Assembly (NCBI GenBank): GCA_001557505.1
Contig: LSAX01000007.1
Location: 1,302,001-1,366,000, forward strand
Direction of reading: 5' to 3'
From: Reticulascus tulasneorum
Taxonomy: Eukaryota; Ascomycota; Sordariomycetes; Glomerellales; Reticulascaceae
DNA: 64,000 nucleotides
The notes under the pieces are model-generated. The model searched no databases and was not told the DNA's origin. It saw only the letters and a program-made list of their open reading frames with translations. Shown here in pieces: positions 32,328 to 44,100 of the stretch; the stretch's first letter is position 1; each line of letters opens with the position of its first letter. The translations under genes were made by a program, and so were the position numbers.

Positions 32328-35300
32328 GGCGACTGGTGGTTTGACCATTATTGTGAGAGTAAAAATATGTGCCAGAGGAAAAGGTTTGAGATGTTTCCCA
32401 GGAGACTGGGAACATCTCTGATATGGAGATATTTCGTAGATTATATGAGTTTAAGGTGGGGAGGTTGAGGCGGCATAATACCTCTAATTATACATGGACA
32501 TGCAGCGGCGTCTCCGCCCCTTGCTGGTACTCGTAAACGCATATCGCGGGAATGCTCGCTTGTGGCATAACTCACATTTCGCCATCGGGTTACTCTCCCC
32601 GAATCGGCCTGGGCAGATAACGGGTATATTCAACAAAGGGGAACCAGCTGTGATGTTTCCTCCTGTCCCCTGTGCATGAGATTACTTCATCAGTGTGGCT
32701 TGGATCTTGATTGCAAGCGGGGGAATCCATTGCATGGTGATTTTGCGGTGTAGCTAACAATTCCCAATACGGTAAAAATGTGAAATATGAACAAGGGTAC
32801 CTGTTTCCGAAAAGGGTTAAGCGGATAATAGTTGGGGGCTCAAAAAGTACGTGAGCGGACCACTTAACCTCATCTCCGATCTTCAATGTTGGCCGCTTCC
32901 AAGTGGAGGTGCCACCAAAGAGCCGTGAGACGAGAGCCAGCTGGCGATAGATCACGTCTTTTACAAAAGATATACATTTGTTGATCTTACTGGCCAATTT
33001 CTTCTCTTCCGCAGGTCACAAGTGGAGACCATACGTCGTTGCTCTTAAGTAGAGGAATAAGGAGATAACACATGCTACCATTGGCGGAGTCTTCGCACCT
33101 CGGGCCAGCGATATCATTACTGTTTCTCATACTGAGCCATATACTGCCTTGAAGCTTTACATGCTCAGTTGAGCGTTTAACTTTATCCCGGCCCTTTCCA
33201 GTGGCTGTCTAAGCGCATTCACCTCGGTTCTAAGATGCTCAAGAGAGGCGAGCTAGAGACTGATTTGCTTGTCATCGTCCACAATGAGAGCAAAGCTGAA
33301 GACCAGGCGTTTACAAGCTAGGTAAAAGGCGCTATATTTCTTTTAAAGCTATTTACGCCCTATTCACTAGGGGTTTCTCTTCATTTTAAGGCACGAATAT
33401 TGCCTGAAACACATTCTAGGTTGTCCTGGAGAGCAAGCTGTTTCTTAGAATCATGAATAATGTCATTCTTCGTTGTTTATAAGTAAATCAGCAATCAAAG
33501 GTGAATTCAGATCTTATAGCCGCCGAGTCGAAAGCGAGTACATATGTCTTCAGGGATCTTCCGGGATTCGGCATCATGGGGATCGGACATGAAAAGGGGT
33601 CGCCTTCCATGTGTGCCCTACACATACTCACTATAAGGATTCAGCCACGATCTGGTTATCTGGCAGTGTTAAAGATGGTCCCCACGTTGTGCGTGTTCCG
33701 GCTGTATGGTTGTGGCTTACCCGCCAGACTCCCTTGCAAAGTCAGAAGCCAGCCCCTGTCTCACTCCCGGGGCGATGCGGCTTCATGAGCTAGAAGCCCC
33801 CCTCCTTCGATAAGCGCATGAGTGGCCCACGATTTCCAAATGGATATGGTTCTAAGTGAGCGATAGCAATGAAACGATGGAATAGGGAGCGCTGGTTACG
33901 AGGACTCGAACTTGAATGGTTATTGTCGCTTTTGCACTTGAACGGGAGACGTGTTCGCCTGCAAGCATCGGCGAGGTTACACAGGACGAAGCCTTCGCGA
34001 GGACCAAAATCACTTGAATTCCTCGGCTTTATGATTGTATCCTGGATATCTTATTCCCCTGAATATGTTCTAATGATCTAGGGTCGGCCGTTTGCATTCT
34101 TCCCCTTCAGCTATACCTTCGCCAGCGGCATATCGCGCGGTCTGCTTTCAAGCATATGCCGGCGCACCTCCATCTCCTGCATGGATTGCATCATGGGCTT
34201 TATGGCCGACGCCTCTTTCCCGAGGGGGCAAGGTTAGAAGCATGTACCTGCGAGGACTGTCCCGTAGCTGGGTCACATCGGATGCAAGGCAGTGTGAATC
34301 GGTCCCCCTACACCACCATGACCCCCCTTGCTCAAATAGGGCTAGTAGTCTGGCACTACATGGTCTCCATGCCAAGGAAGCCCTACTTGGATGGTGTGCC
34401 ATTCTCTGGGAGCCAAACAAGAAGCTGAGGAGGTTCCAAAAGGGGACAGCTTTCTCCTTACATAAGCAGTCAGATTCGATGGCATTCGAATCTAAACAAC
34501 AACCCTGTTTCGCATGGCGACGCTAATGATCTTCTCAAGGGGCTGCTCATATGACAGACCTGGGACCCTTCGACTTCGCTGAAGCTAGGCCTATTCTCTG
34601 CACAGCACTATCATTAGATGTGTGACCTGAAATGTCGACAATAGACTAGATTATGATTGTTACGACCCCAAGTGATCCTGTATTCGTAGGAATGCTTGCT
34701 GGATTTCGGGCTATAAGTTGCAGCTTGTTCGCCAGCAATGAATACTGCGATGCATTATAGCAGCTGTCCAGAGCGTAAGAACTCGTCGTAATGTAATCTG
34801 CAAGATCTGGGGTATCGTGCTCCCTGCATATGCCGCGGAGAAATTCTGGCGAACAGAACCACAGCGGCAGATACTGCTGCCCGGAGCAAGCCCAAAGCCC
34901 GGATTATTACTTGACTATTCTTTAATACGATATATGGATCTTGCAAAGGTTTGGTAGTCAGTTCTTACCTTCACAGAAGCCCTATCAGGTAAAGACCAAC
35001 GTTCCGGTATCGTCAGATGTAAGCAATGTAGCCGCTCACTTATTCCATATTTACTGAAAATCGCCAGTCGCATCATCGCAACCAAAACCATCAATCCCAC
35101 CTTCGGGAGTATGAGCCCCAGCTCATCGTCGTCGTCTCTAATTACCATCCCTAGGAGCCGATGTTCTCACCAACATCGCCGGGCACCCCTATCCCAGCCT
35201 TCTTGATCTAGTTTGCTTTAATCTCCTTCTCGGTATCCGTAAGGTGATCGTGATGCATCATACAGCTAGCTATATCCCTGCAGGTTGACATCAGTAAACT

Positions 35301-36336
35301 AACGTCAAACTTGCAAGTTTGCAGGTCTACCCTCTGTGCTCGACAGCACACCCCGGTGGGGCGAATGAGTACCCGAATAACAAGTCTATTATTAACTGGA
35401 TTGGACCACAGATGCGTTAGCAGCTCGTTGAAATCTGCTAGGCTGGGCCGATGGGCTGATCACCCCCCTTGGAGTATGCAAGATGACTTAAACTTATCAG
35501 CATTCGCCCTTGTTGATGTCAAAGGTGAAGGATCACTGTTTCGGCTTCAAGTTTGATATTTCGACTGGGTTCCTGTCATTGGTGGAGTGGACGTGTCAAA
35601 CAACAGCGTCTGCTTTGATCATACAAGTCGGAATGTATATGCAACCAAAGCACTCCATTTAGACAACTGGGGAGCAAATTACAACATTTAATCACCATTG
35701 TTTTATTTCGCCAAGAAGAATACACCGTCCTTTTCTTAGCCAAGTTGGCAAACCGGGATTGGCAGTCACAAAGACCGCAGGAGCTATGTGCTCAAGATGG
35801 TCGTCTTTCGAGTATGGACTTCTCGTACAATGCTTGATTGCAACTAGAAGGCGAACTGATCGAACAGAAGTAGAAAAGAACTCTTCAACATTTACTATTT
35901 GAGGTATTCGATGTCACTGAGCAGGCAGCTTCAAAGCCGCTCGCCTGACTAAGTAGTCTCAGATTACCGCACCCTTGTAGGTCACCGCAGTGCCTGCTCT
36001 CTTTCTCGTCCCCTATCTTTCTTTTACTGTTTCTCTTAATCTTTTGCTCTTTGCATCATCTTCCTTCATCTTGCTCTCTTTCTCTGGACTCCTCATGCCG
36101 ACCACCAGTCAAGCAAGTAGTGTAAAGATAGGGTATCGTACGAACTCCATCCTGGCCATTCCACCTAACCTTATGAAGATTGTTACGAAACCGCATTGCA
36201 AACCAAGGATCAAGGCCACGAAAAAGATCATGCGATCAAAACGCTGGAAACTTATGCCATGCTGACTCTAGGGACGCAAGCACCTGGAAGGACAGTAGCG
36301 TTAAGTTAACGCGTTGGTGAATCACTGCTAGATGGA
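32328..36336. other. Gene-poor accessory stretch (4 kb)
   Basis: No intact gene is supported. Several short open frames (32590-32997 minus, 34092-34526 plus, 35990-36265 plus) have partial protein-like character but no recognised product, no clear splice logic or no ATG. The fragmented frames would fit decayed mobile or accessory genes; no terminal repeats could be identified by eye. Confidence 0.4.
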
Positions 36337-39300
36337 TTAGATGGTGATATCCCCTAAGGGAAGAATTTTGCTCGGGTCGCCGCTAACGCGGTTATGGTAA
36401 TCCACGATGCCCTGCGCAATGCTTGGGAAGTCTTTGATATTCCGCGATCTCAGATCGTGCAGCAATTCGCGGAGGCCATTGTTGAACGTTGCCTTCTCAG
36501 CTCCTTCGAGTGTGGTGCTACCAAGCTGGAGGAGGATTTGGTCATCTAGAACAGAGAGAGCCGACTGTCAGCATTTCAACATGCGTTGCATACCATGCGA
36601 TTTGGTTAGTAATGCTCCTGAGGCCAAGAGAACCCACCGGGAAGTTTCATGGACTCGAAATGCTGGTATTCGCAGTCCCGCCCTTTGGGACACACCTGGC
36701 CATCCAGTTGGTAAGGGCACACTGGCACCTTGGCATCTATCTTGTTACTGTACGTCAAAGAACGTAGGCCACCAGCAACAGTTTCACGGTACTTCGGATG
36801 GTATCGATAAGCACGGAAAGATTGCAGGGGACTTTCGTAGGGGGTGAAAATAGACTTCGACAAACCAATGGTCTGACGCTCACTATCGACCTGTTCACGA
36901 ATTAGATATGGCAAGCTCACCTTAAGCTGAACGATATGTACTTCTCGGGCAGAATGGATTCCCTCCTCAGGAGTCAGTTCGTTCACGCCAGTTGATATTT
37001 GCGCCGGCAAAGGTGAGGTGTCTGAATGGATGTCCTGGATGTCAGTGTCATTCATCTCAAGTGAAATATTCCCATCATGATGCACAGGGCTTTGTAAATC
37101 GGAATCAAGCTCGGATCCTACAACGTCGTTTGAAGGGTTGCTTGCGGGAGGCTGATAATCATCTGACACAGCGTCTTGCTCCAGGTCAGGGGACTGAGAT
37201 TGGAATAGCTCGGGCTCATGCGTAGAGATATCAGATGCGCTGTCGCTTGGAACCGCCTCCACTTCTGTAGGCTCAGATATCGGTCTACTGTCGGCTCTTA
37301 CGACCTCTTCAACAGCTGAATCGATATCGACGGATAGGTCTGCTTGCTTGGATAACTCGGCCGAAGTTTCATTTTCCACAACACCTTCAGGCAATTCTGT
37401 CATTTCCGCATCCAAACCTGGGGTTTCCAAGTTTCTTGGCTCCGATCTTGAACCAACTTCATCCAGTGGTAGCGCTGCAGCGTTTGCCATGATTGAGCTA
37501 TGGAATCTTGCAGAGTGTTGTCCAATTCCTGTGGAAAGGTCGTTAGGAACTGCAGGTGAAGCTATGGTATGCTGCGAGTTGATTGAAGGCTGATAAGCAG
37601 CTTCAAAAGGTTCCGCTGCAAGCATCGTTAGTCCTAGATGATTTGGCGTGGCACCATCTAATTGTGTGGTCGAGGAAGGTGTGATGTGTCAGGTATATCT
37701 CAGACTTACCTGATGCTGCCTTTGATACCTTGCCGCTGCTGTCTTCGGCTCCAGCCCCAGGGTCACTGTCCAGTTGTTCCATTTCTGCGGCGAGCTTTTC
37801 TTTCTCGGCAAGCTCTGCTTGGACCTCGCGTTCCAGGCGGGCAACTTCCGACTGCAGAAGCCTGAGTTTGCTCTTCTTTGCTTGCAGCCTGGCTTCTACA
37901 GTTGGAATGCTTTGGCTTGCAATACGAAGCCTTCGAGCTCGGCTGGATTCTTCCCCATTATGTGCCGTATCTGAACGCTTAGGTAAACTCAGAGAGCTAG
38001 CGTCTGGTGTCATTGGAGAAGACCGTCCAATCGGCGCATCAGCGGCATCCACGGATTGCATACGTCGCAACGGTGGTTTGCTGGCATCAGACTCGGTGGC
38101 ATCCTCAGGCGTTGGTCCATTAGACTTGGGCAGAGAAGGTCGAACTTTAGCCGCATTCTTGAGCTTCCGGCGGGCTTCAGCGAGTGCAATCTGTTTTCTC
38201 ATGGTTTCGATCTGTTTAGTCATAGCTTCCAGTCCTCCCTGGTTGCCTTGTATAGGGGGAACTCCGGATGGTGGGGTGACAAGATTCACAGGTGCCGGGC
38301 TCGAGTATTGTCGTGAGGAAAAGGCGTCAGACAGGGGAGGAAAGTCCCGGAACGAACCCAATTTATGGGACGGTGATCCCGCACCTGGCATAGCAGAAGG
38401 TTCATCCGCGGGAGACCCTATTTCCATTTCCACATCTTCATCGTCAGATCCATCACTCACATCAATGACCAGTGGCCGATCCTGTCGATTGTGACCGAAT
38501 GGACGCTTATAGGTGTTGGCAATAGGATAATCAACAAAGTCAGCGGCAACTGGACGTTTTCGAGAATTGATGGTGGGAATAGGATCAGTCGAGGAGAGAT
38601 ACAATCCGGGGATGTGCCCGGTTTGAGCTGTGGCGACGGGCAATCCTTCCACAGGTGCTGCCGATGTGCCATCATACGGAACACTTGGGCCAAGCAGATC
38701 TTCATTGTTCCTGCCGTCCGGTTTCGCAGGCAAGGGCACGACATGCAATGCCGGAATTGCTGCTGTCGAACTGTCGGACGTGGATTGGCTCGGGTCTTGT
38801 AAATCTCGGTGCTGGGCAGCCTTTTGAGCACGGGCTTCCCGAGACTTCGTCAATGCTTCCCTCTTTTGTTGTTGTTTAAGGTCTTTCTCGCTTGAACCAT
38901 TTTGAGAGTTCGCGGCTTGTCGTTGTACGGGGGTTGGTATTGACCCTGCTGTAGACGGGGCACCAGTCGAAGCACTTAACTTGGTACCTTTGGCGGCTAG
39001 AAGACGAGCTATCCGATCTTTTCTTTCTTCGGACTTGTCCTGTGGTGTCGTCGAGTCCTTCATGGCTTGAGTACCAGTGGTTGGAATCGGGGTTTGAAGG
39101 GCTTGCGATGTTCTCGATTGCTCGATGGGCGGCGGAGGAATAGGGAACGAAGGTTGAGGTTGTAAAAGTGTGGACGGGGAATGAGGAGATTCTGAATTGG
39201 GAAGCAAAGGGAAGGCAGTGTCCAGGCCGAGCTCAACGAACAGCGATTGGACGATGGCTTCATCGATACCTTCCTCGACGTAGTTCTGGTACTTGACTTC

Positions 39301-40278
39301 TAATGGTAGTAAGTTTAGGATCGCCGCTTGTGCTTTCTTTTTTGCGTCCGCAAGTGCATTGGCAGGCGGTCGTCCTGCCATTCCAGCATCATTTTTGGCC
39401 CTGAACAGCGCTGAGTTCTGTATTCCATTACCGTTTAAGGTTGGAGGCGACACACGATCTCCCTCTTCTCCATATACGAGGTGAGAACGCCATTCTGAGG
39501 CAAGGATGTGGGACTCTGAGCCGAGTGTGCCAGGGTTGTTAGGTACCCGAGGTCCGGCTGCAAGATGTGGATGATGGACTTCCCTAGGGGAAAGGTACGG
39601 AGAGTATGACCCAGATCGATCGCGTCCTGTGTGAGTTGGTACCCACTGCTCCTCGAATGGTTTTACATGCTCACTTGCAATATTGGATGCAGATGGGGTA
39701 TTTGCCAGGACCACCCTTTGATTTGATGCAACACTGTACCATTCGATATCTCGAGATTCGGCATGACCATTGCCGCCGCCGATGTTGTCTAACGGTCGCA
39801 GTTCTCCACCGACGTGATGTACATCGTGGTTGTTGGCGGGCTCTCCTGGCTCGTACAAGTCGTCATACTCCCCTTCACTAAGCTCACCTTCTTCTACAGT
39901 ATCATCGGCCTGGGGTATTATGGTTTGGTCGGCGGTAGAATCGATACCCGCATTTCCTGGAAGGAGGTCGTTCAACGCATCGCTTGCAGGAGCGTCTTGA
40001 TAATAATGGGATGCAGCGATCAGGTTTGGTTCTTCAGGCACAGGCCACTGCTGATTGTGCTCCTTGCTATGTGTAGAGGTGCCGAACGCAAGGCCCGGAA
40101 TCACGCTTCGATTTTGCTCGTATGACTGGAGAGCGGAGGCAGAGTGATGATCTCCCATCCCTGTGCTAGCATGCGGAGTATAGGTTATTGGTTGCAGATT
40201 CGGATCGGCTTGATAAGGGTAGAACTGAGCTGCGGGTTGGCCATGATAAGGATTATACCCATATGGGTATTGGTCCAT
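36337..40278 (-). CDS. red1: Red1/ZFC3H1-like zinc-finger protein (nuclear RNA exosome adaptor)
   Basis: Three exons: 40278-37710, 37615-36638 and 36545-36337, giving 1251 residues. The N-terminal 850 residues are mostly disordered and Pro/Ser/Gln-rich. A coiled-coil block rich in Arg, Lys and Glu lies at about 790-850 (SKLRLLQSEVARLEREVQ). The only folded signature is near the C-terminus: a CX(6-8)CX5CX3H finger, PVCPYQLDGQVCPKGRDCEYQHF, read across its 22 positions as Cys-Cys-Cys-His; this is the putative zinc-finger of the ZFC3H1/Red1 family. It is followed by DDQILLQLG and a short helical tail. Known homologues scaffold MTREC/PAXT complexes that pass nuclear RNAs to the exosome. Exon 3 is needed to rebuild the conserved tail. 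A 48-nt in-phase GT-AG segment at 36873-36920 may be a further intron (1235 residues if spliced). Confidence 0.83.
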
Positions 40279-41113
40279 CGCAAGGGTCGTCAGGATTCAG
40301 TCTCTGTCGCGGATCAATAAGACAGGATACTAAGGGCGGGACATTGACCGCATTCCACGTCTATGACAAGAGATGAAATCTGCGGGCATTAAGAGGAGCA
40401 AAACCACGTCGTTCGTATCGAGAATATAAGATGGTGCAAAGGAAGCATTGCAAGCACCACAGCGGTTGGGCGGCAACTTGCAGTCCAGAAAGTGGTCCGG
40501 CCAAGCGACGAGAAAAGGCGCGGATAACTGGAGGAAGTTGGCGCGCGCAGCCAGGTCTTCAATACAAGAGAGAACCAAGAATGGGTATGTAAGAAAGCTC
40601 GACGCAAGGTCCTGGAATAACAAAGCGCTCGATCGAGTTGGTTGTGCTTTGATTTTCCTGGTTTCTAGGTTGCAGAGCTTCGAAATAAAATCCGAGCCGC
40701 GCTGGGATCGACTGACTCGCGCTAGCACAAATTCGGTTACAGCGCTCTAAGTCTGTCGCGGTCACGAGATCTGGCGTGTGTCACGTGAAATTCATTGTTT
40801 ACTTTCTCGGATGTGCCCAGAGCAACGGCCTGCAGCACTGTCCTGGGAAGTCAACATCAGCGAGTCGACCATCCCACCTTACCCAATTCTAGTCAGACAA
40901 TGTCTCTTCCCTAGAGCGACAACTACAAACGAGATACGAACTGGCCTTCGGTTTCCTTTTGTTGTCTTTTCATTTATCTAAGCAGTCATTCGCTTGCTTC
41001 CTGATCTTTTGTGTCGCCAATGTTTACTTCTTGTGCCTGAGAGCCTGCGACGAGACTAAAAAAAAAAAAACACAGCGCAGAACGGTGGCCTCGAACGCCA
41101 GCAATTCCTCGCG
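40279..41113. promoter_or_regulatory. Divergent promoter between Red1-like and myosin II genes
   Basis: 835 nt between two divergent start codons. It contains a 12-nt A-run at 41059-41070 within the expected myosin leader. No additional gene is seen. Confidence 0.5.
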
Positions 41114-44100
41114 ATGCCGCCGAGCTCTCACAGTATGGCGCAACAGCGCGGTAATCCTTTCGCTAGAGCAGGATCACCTTCACCAGCACCCAGCAACGCT
41201 GGCAGACCGAAATCTGCAGTCTTCTCCTCGCCCTCCCCGCTTTCAGCGGTTTCGACGCCCCCATCGCACTCTAGACACCAGCCTCATGCGTCGATAGGCA
41301 CGGCATTGGCTCCGGCTAGTGGCCCCCTTCGACACCAACGAACAGACTCCAGGAACGGCACACCTGTGTCTAACACCTTCGCGCCTTCTTTTATCAAGAC
41401 GGAAGACATGCGGCGAAACTCTGACGTTGTCAACGGCATTGAAGGCGAAAACGACTTCTCAGGGAAGCGATATGTGTGGCTTAAGGATCCACAGGTTGCT
41501 TTCGTGAAGGGATGGGTAGTTGAGGAACTTGGCAGTGGCCGGATGCTAGTCCAATGCGACGACGGGAGTGTGAGTGTCCCCGCCCAATCAACCCGAATGA
41601 TGCGAGCTGACGGAGATATCTAGCAACGTGAGGTCGAGGCCGAAAGCGTGGACAAAGTCAACCCTGCCAAGTTCGACAAGGCAAACGATATGGCCGAGTT
41701 GACCCATCTGAACGAGGCATCTGTAGTCCACAACCTTCACATGAGATACCAAGCCGACTTGATATACACTTATTCGGGTCTATTTTTGGTTGCCGTCAAT
41801 CCCTACTGTCCTCTGCCGATATACACCAATGAGTACATTAACATGTACAAAGGCAGAAATAGAGAAGACAACAAACCCCACATCTACGCCATGGCAGACG
41901 AGGCATACCGGAATCTTGTGGACGAAGGAGAGAATCAGAGCATCCTAGTCACTGGTGAATCCGGTGCCGGCAAGACCGAAAACACCAAAAAAGTCATCCA
42001 ATACCTTGCGGCTGTCGCTCATTCAGAGTCACCAGTGAAGAACAAATCACAGCAGTCGAATCTATCGCAACAAATCCTGCGCGCAAATCCCATCCTTGAA
42101 GCTTTCGGAAATGCTCAAACCGTCCGAAACAACAACTCCTCACGGTTTGGTAAGTTTATCAGGATCGAGTTCAACCGAAATGGTTCGATCGCCGGGGCAT
42201 TTATCGACTGGTATCTACTTGAGAAGTCGCGGGTTGTCAGGATCAATTCTCACGAGAGAAATTACCATATCTTCTACCAATTGCTCAAAGGGTCAGACAG
42301 GAGGATGAAGCAGGAGTTCTTAATTGATGGCTTGGATGTGGAGGATTTCGCCTATACTCGTGACGGTCATGACACCATTGTCGGGGTATCAGATCGAGAC
42401 GAGTGGGAATCCCTGATGGAAGCGTTCACCATCATGGGTTTCTCGGACAAGGAACAAAGCTCGATACTGCGAACAATTGCAGCGGTGCTTCATCTGGGAA
42501 ACATCACGGTGGCGAAAGAAAGCCGAACTGCAGACCAGGCTCGGCTAGCACCTGACGCAAAGGATCAAGCAGCAAAAGTATGCAAACTTCTTGGAGTGCC
42601 ACTTGAACCGTTCCTGCAGGGCCTTCTTCACCCAAAGGTCAAAGCAGGGCGAGAATGGGTCGAGAAAGTCCAGACTCCAGAACAGGTGCGCCTTGGTATC
42701 AACGCTCTATCCAAAGGTATATACGAAAGAGGATTTGGCGATTTAGTTTCTCGAATCAATCGCCAATTGAATCGGACAGGCATGGGACTTGATGACTCGA
42801 ACTTTATCGGCGTCCTCGATATCGCGGGTTTCGAAATCTTTGAGGAGAACAGCTTCGAGCAGCTTTGCATCAACTATACCAACGAGAAGTTGCAACAGTT
42901 TTTCAACCACCACATGTTCGTTCTCGAGCAGGAAGAGTATGCCAGAGAACAGATCGAGTGGCAATTCATTGATTTTGGACGAGATTTGCAACCGACCATC
43001 GACCTAATCGAACTTCCAAACCCAATTGGTATATTCTCTTGCTTAGACGAAGACAGTGTGATGCCGAAGGCGACGGACAAATCTTTCACAGAGAAACTCA
43101 ACTCGCTCTGGGAGAAGAAGACATCGAAATATAGGCCATCTCGAATGGGGACAGGCTTTATCTTGACCCATTACGCGGCCGAAGTCGAGTATTCTACAGA
43201 GGGATGGCTAGAGAAGAACAAAGACCCGCTGAATGATAATATCACGCGGTTACTTGCCACCTCCACAGACAAACACATTGCAGCACTTTTCGCCGACTGC
43301 GCCGATGCAGATGACGATCTGGGCGGAGGGCGAAATCGAGTGAAGAAGGGACTCTTCCGAACTGTTGCACAACGCCACAAGGAGCAACTTCATAGCTTGA
43401 TGAGCCAGTTACACTCAACGCACCCTCATTTTGTTCGATGCATCATCCCCAATCACAAGAAAAGACCGAAGCAATTCAACAATCTGCTGGTTCTCGACCA
43501 GCTCAGATGCAATGGTGTGCTCGAAGGTATCCGTATCGCTCGAACTGGATTCCCGAATCGTCTTCCGTTCGCCGAATTCCGTCAACGATATGAAGTCCTT
43601 TGTCGCGACATGCCCAAAGGTTATCTTGAGGGCCAGGCAGCTGCCACCATAATGCTCGAGAAAATCGGTCTAGACAGAACCCTTTTCCGCGTCGGTCTCA
43701 CGAAGGTCTTTTTCAGATCCGGGGTCCTTGCCGAGCTCGAGGAGCAGCGTGACGCTCTTATCACCGACATCATGTCTCGGTTTCAATCCGTTGCTCGCGG
43801 ATACATCCAGAGGCGAGTTGCCTATAAACGACTCTTCCGCGCAGAAGCCACTCATATTGTTCAAAGAAACTTCCACGTCTACCTTGACCTTGTGGAGAAC
43901 CCATGGTGGCAAATTCTTATCAAAATGAAGCCACTTCTTGGAGCGACACGAACAGCGACAGAGGTCAAGAAACGGGACGCGATGATTCGTCAACTACACG
44001 ACAAGATGCGACAGGAGACTCAGGACCGTCAGAAGCTGGAAGAAGAGAGGCGAAATGTTCATACCGAGATGATGAGAATCCAACAGACTCTAGAAAGTGA

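Noticed and set aside
32590..32997. 135-codon minus-strand frame upstream of the transcription factor
   Set aside because: It begins at a TTG, not ATG; no family recognised; could be a decayed exon but cannot be supported.
33890..33980. tRNA-like T-arm (TTCGAGT) on the minus strand
   Set aside because: The flanking bases do not pair into a T stem and no matching acceptor or anticodon arm is present.
34092..34526. Overlapping plus-strand frames with some Cys/His pairs
   Set aside because: Two frames compete over the same bases and neither has a recognisable domain or splice signals; possibly a degenerate mobile-element fragment, unproven.
35990..36265. 91-codon plus-strand frame with hydrophobic start, possible small secreted protein
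   Set aside because: Low-complexity pyrimidine-rich DNA gives the hydrophobic residues; no signal-peptide cut site pattern or cysteine pattern; lies in the 3' flank of the Red1-like gene.
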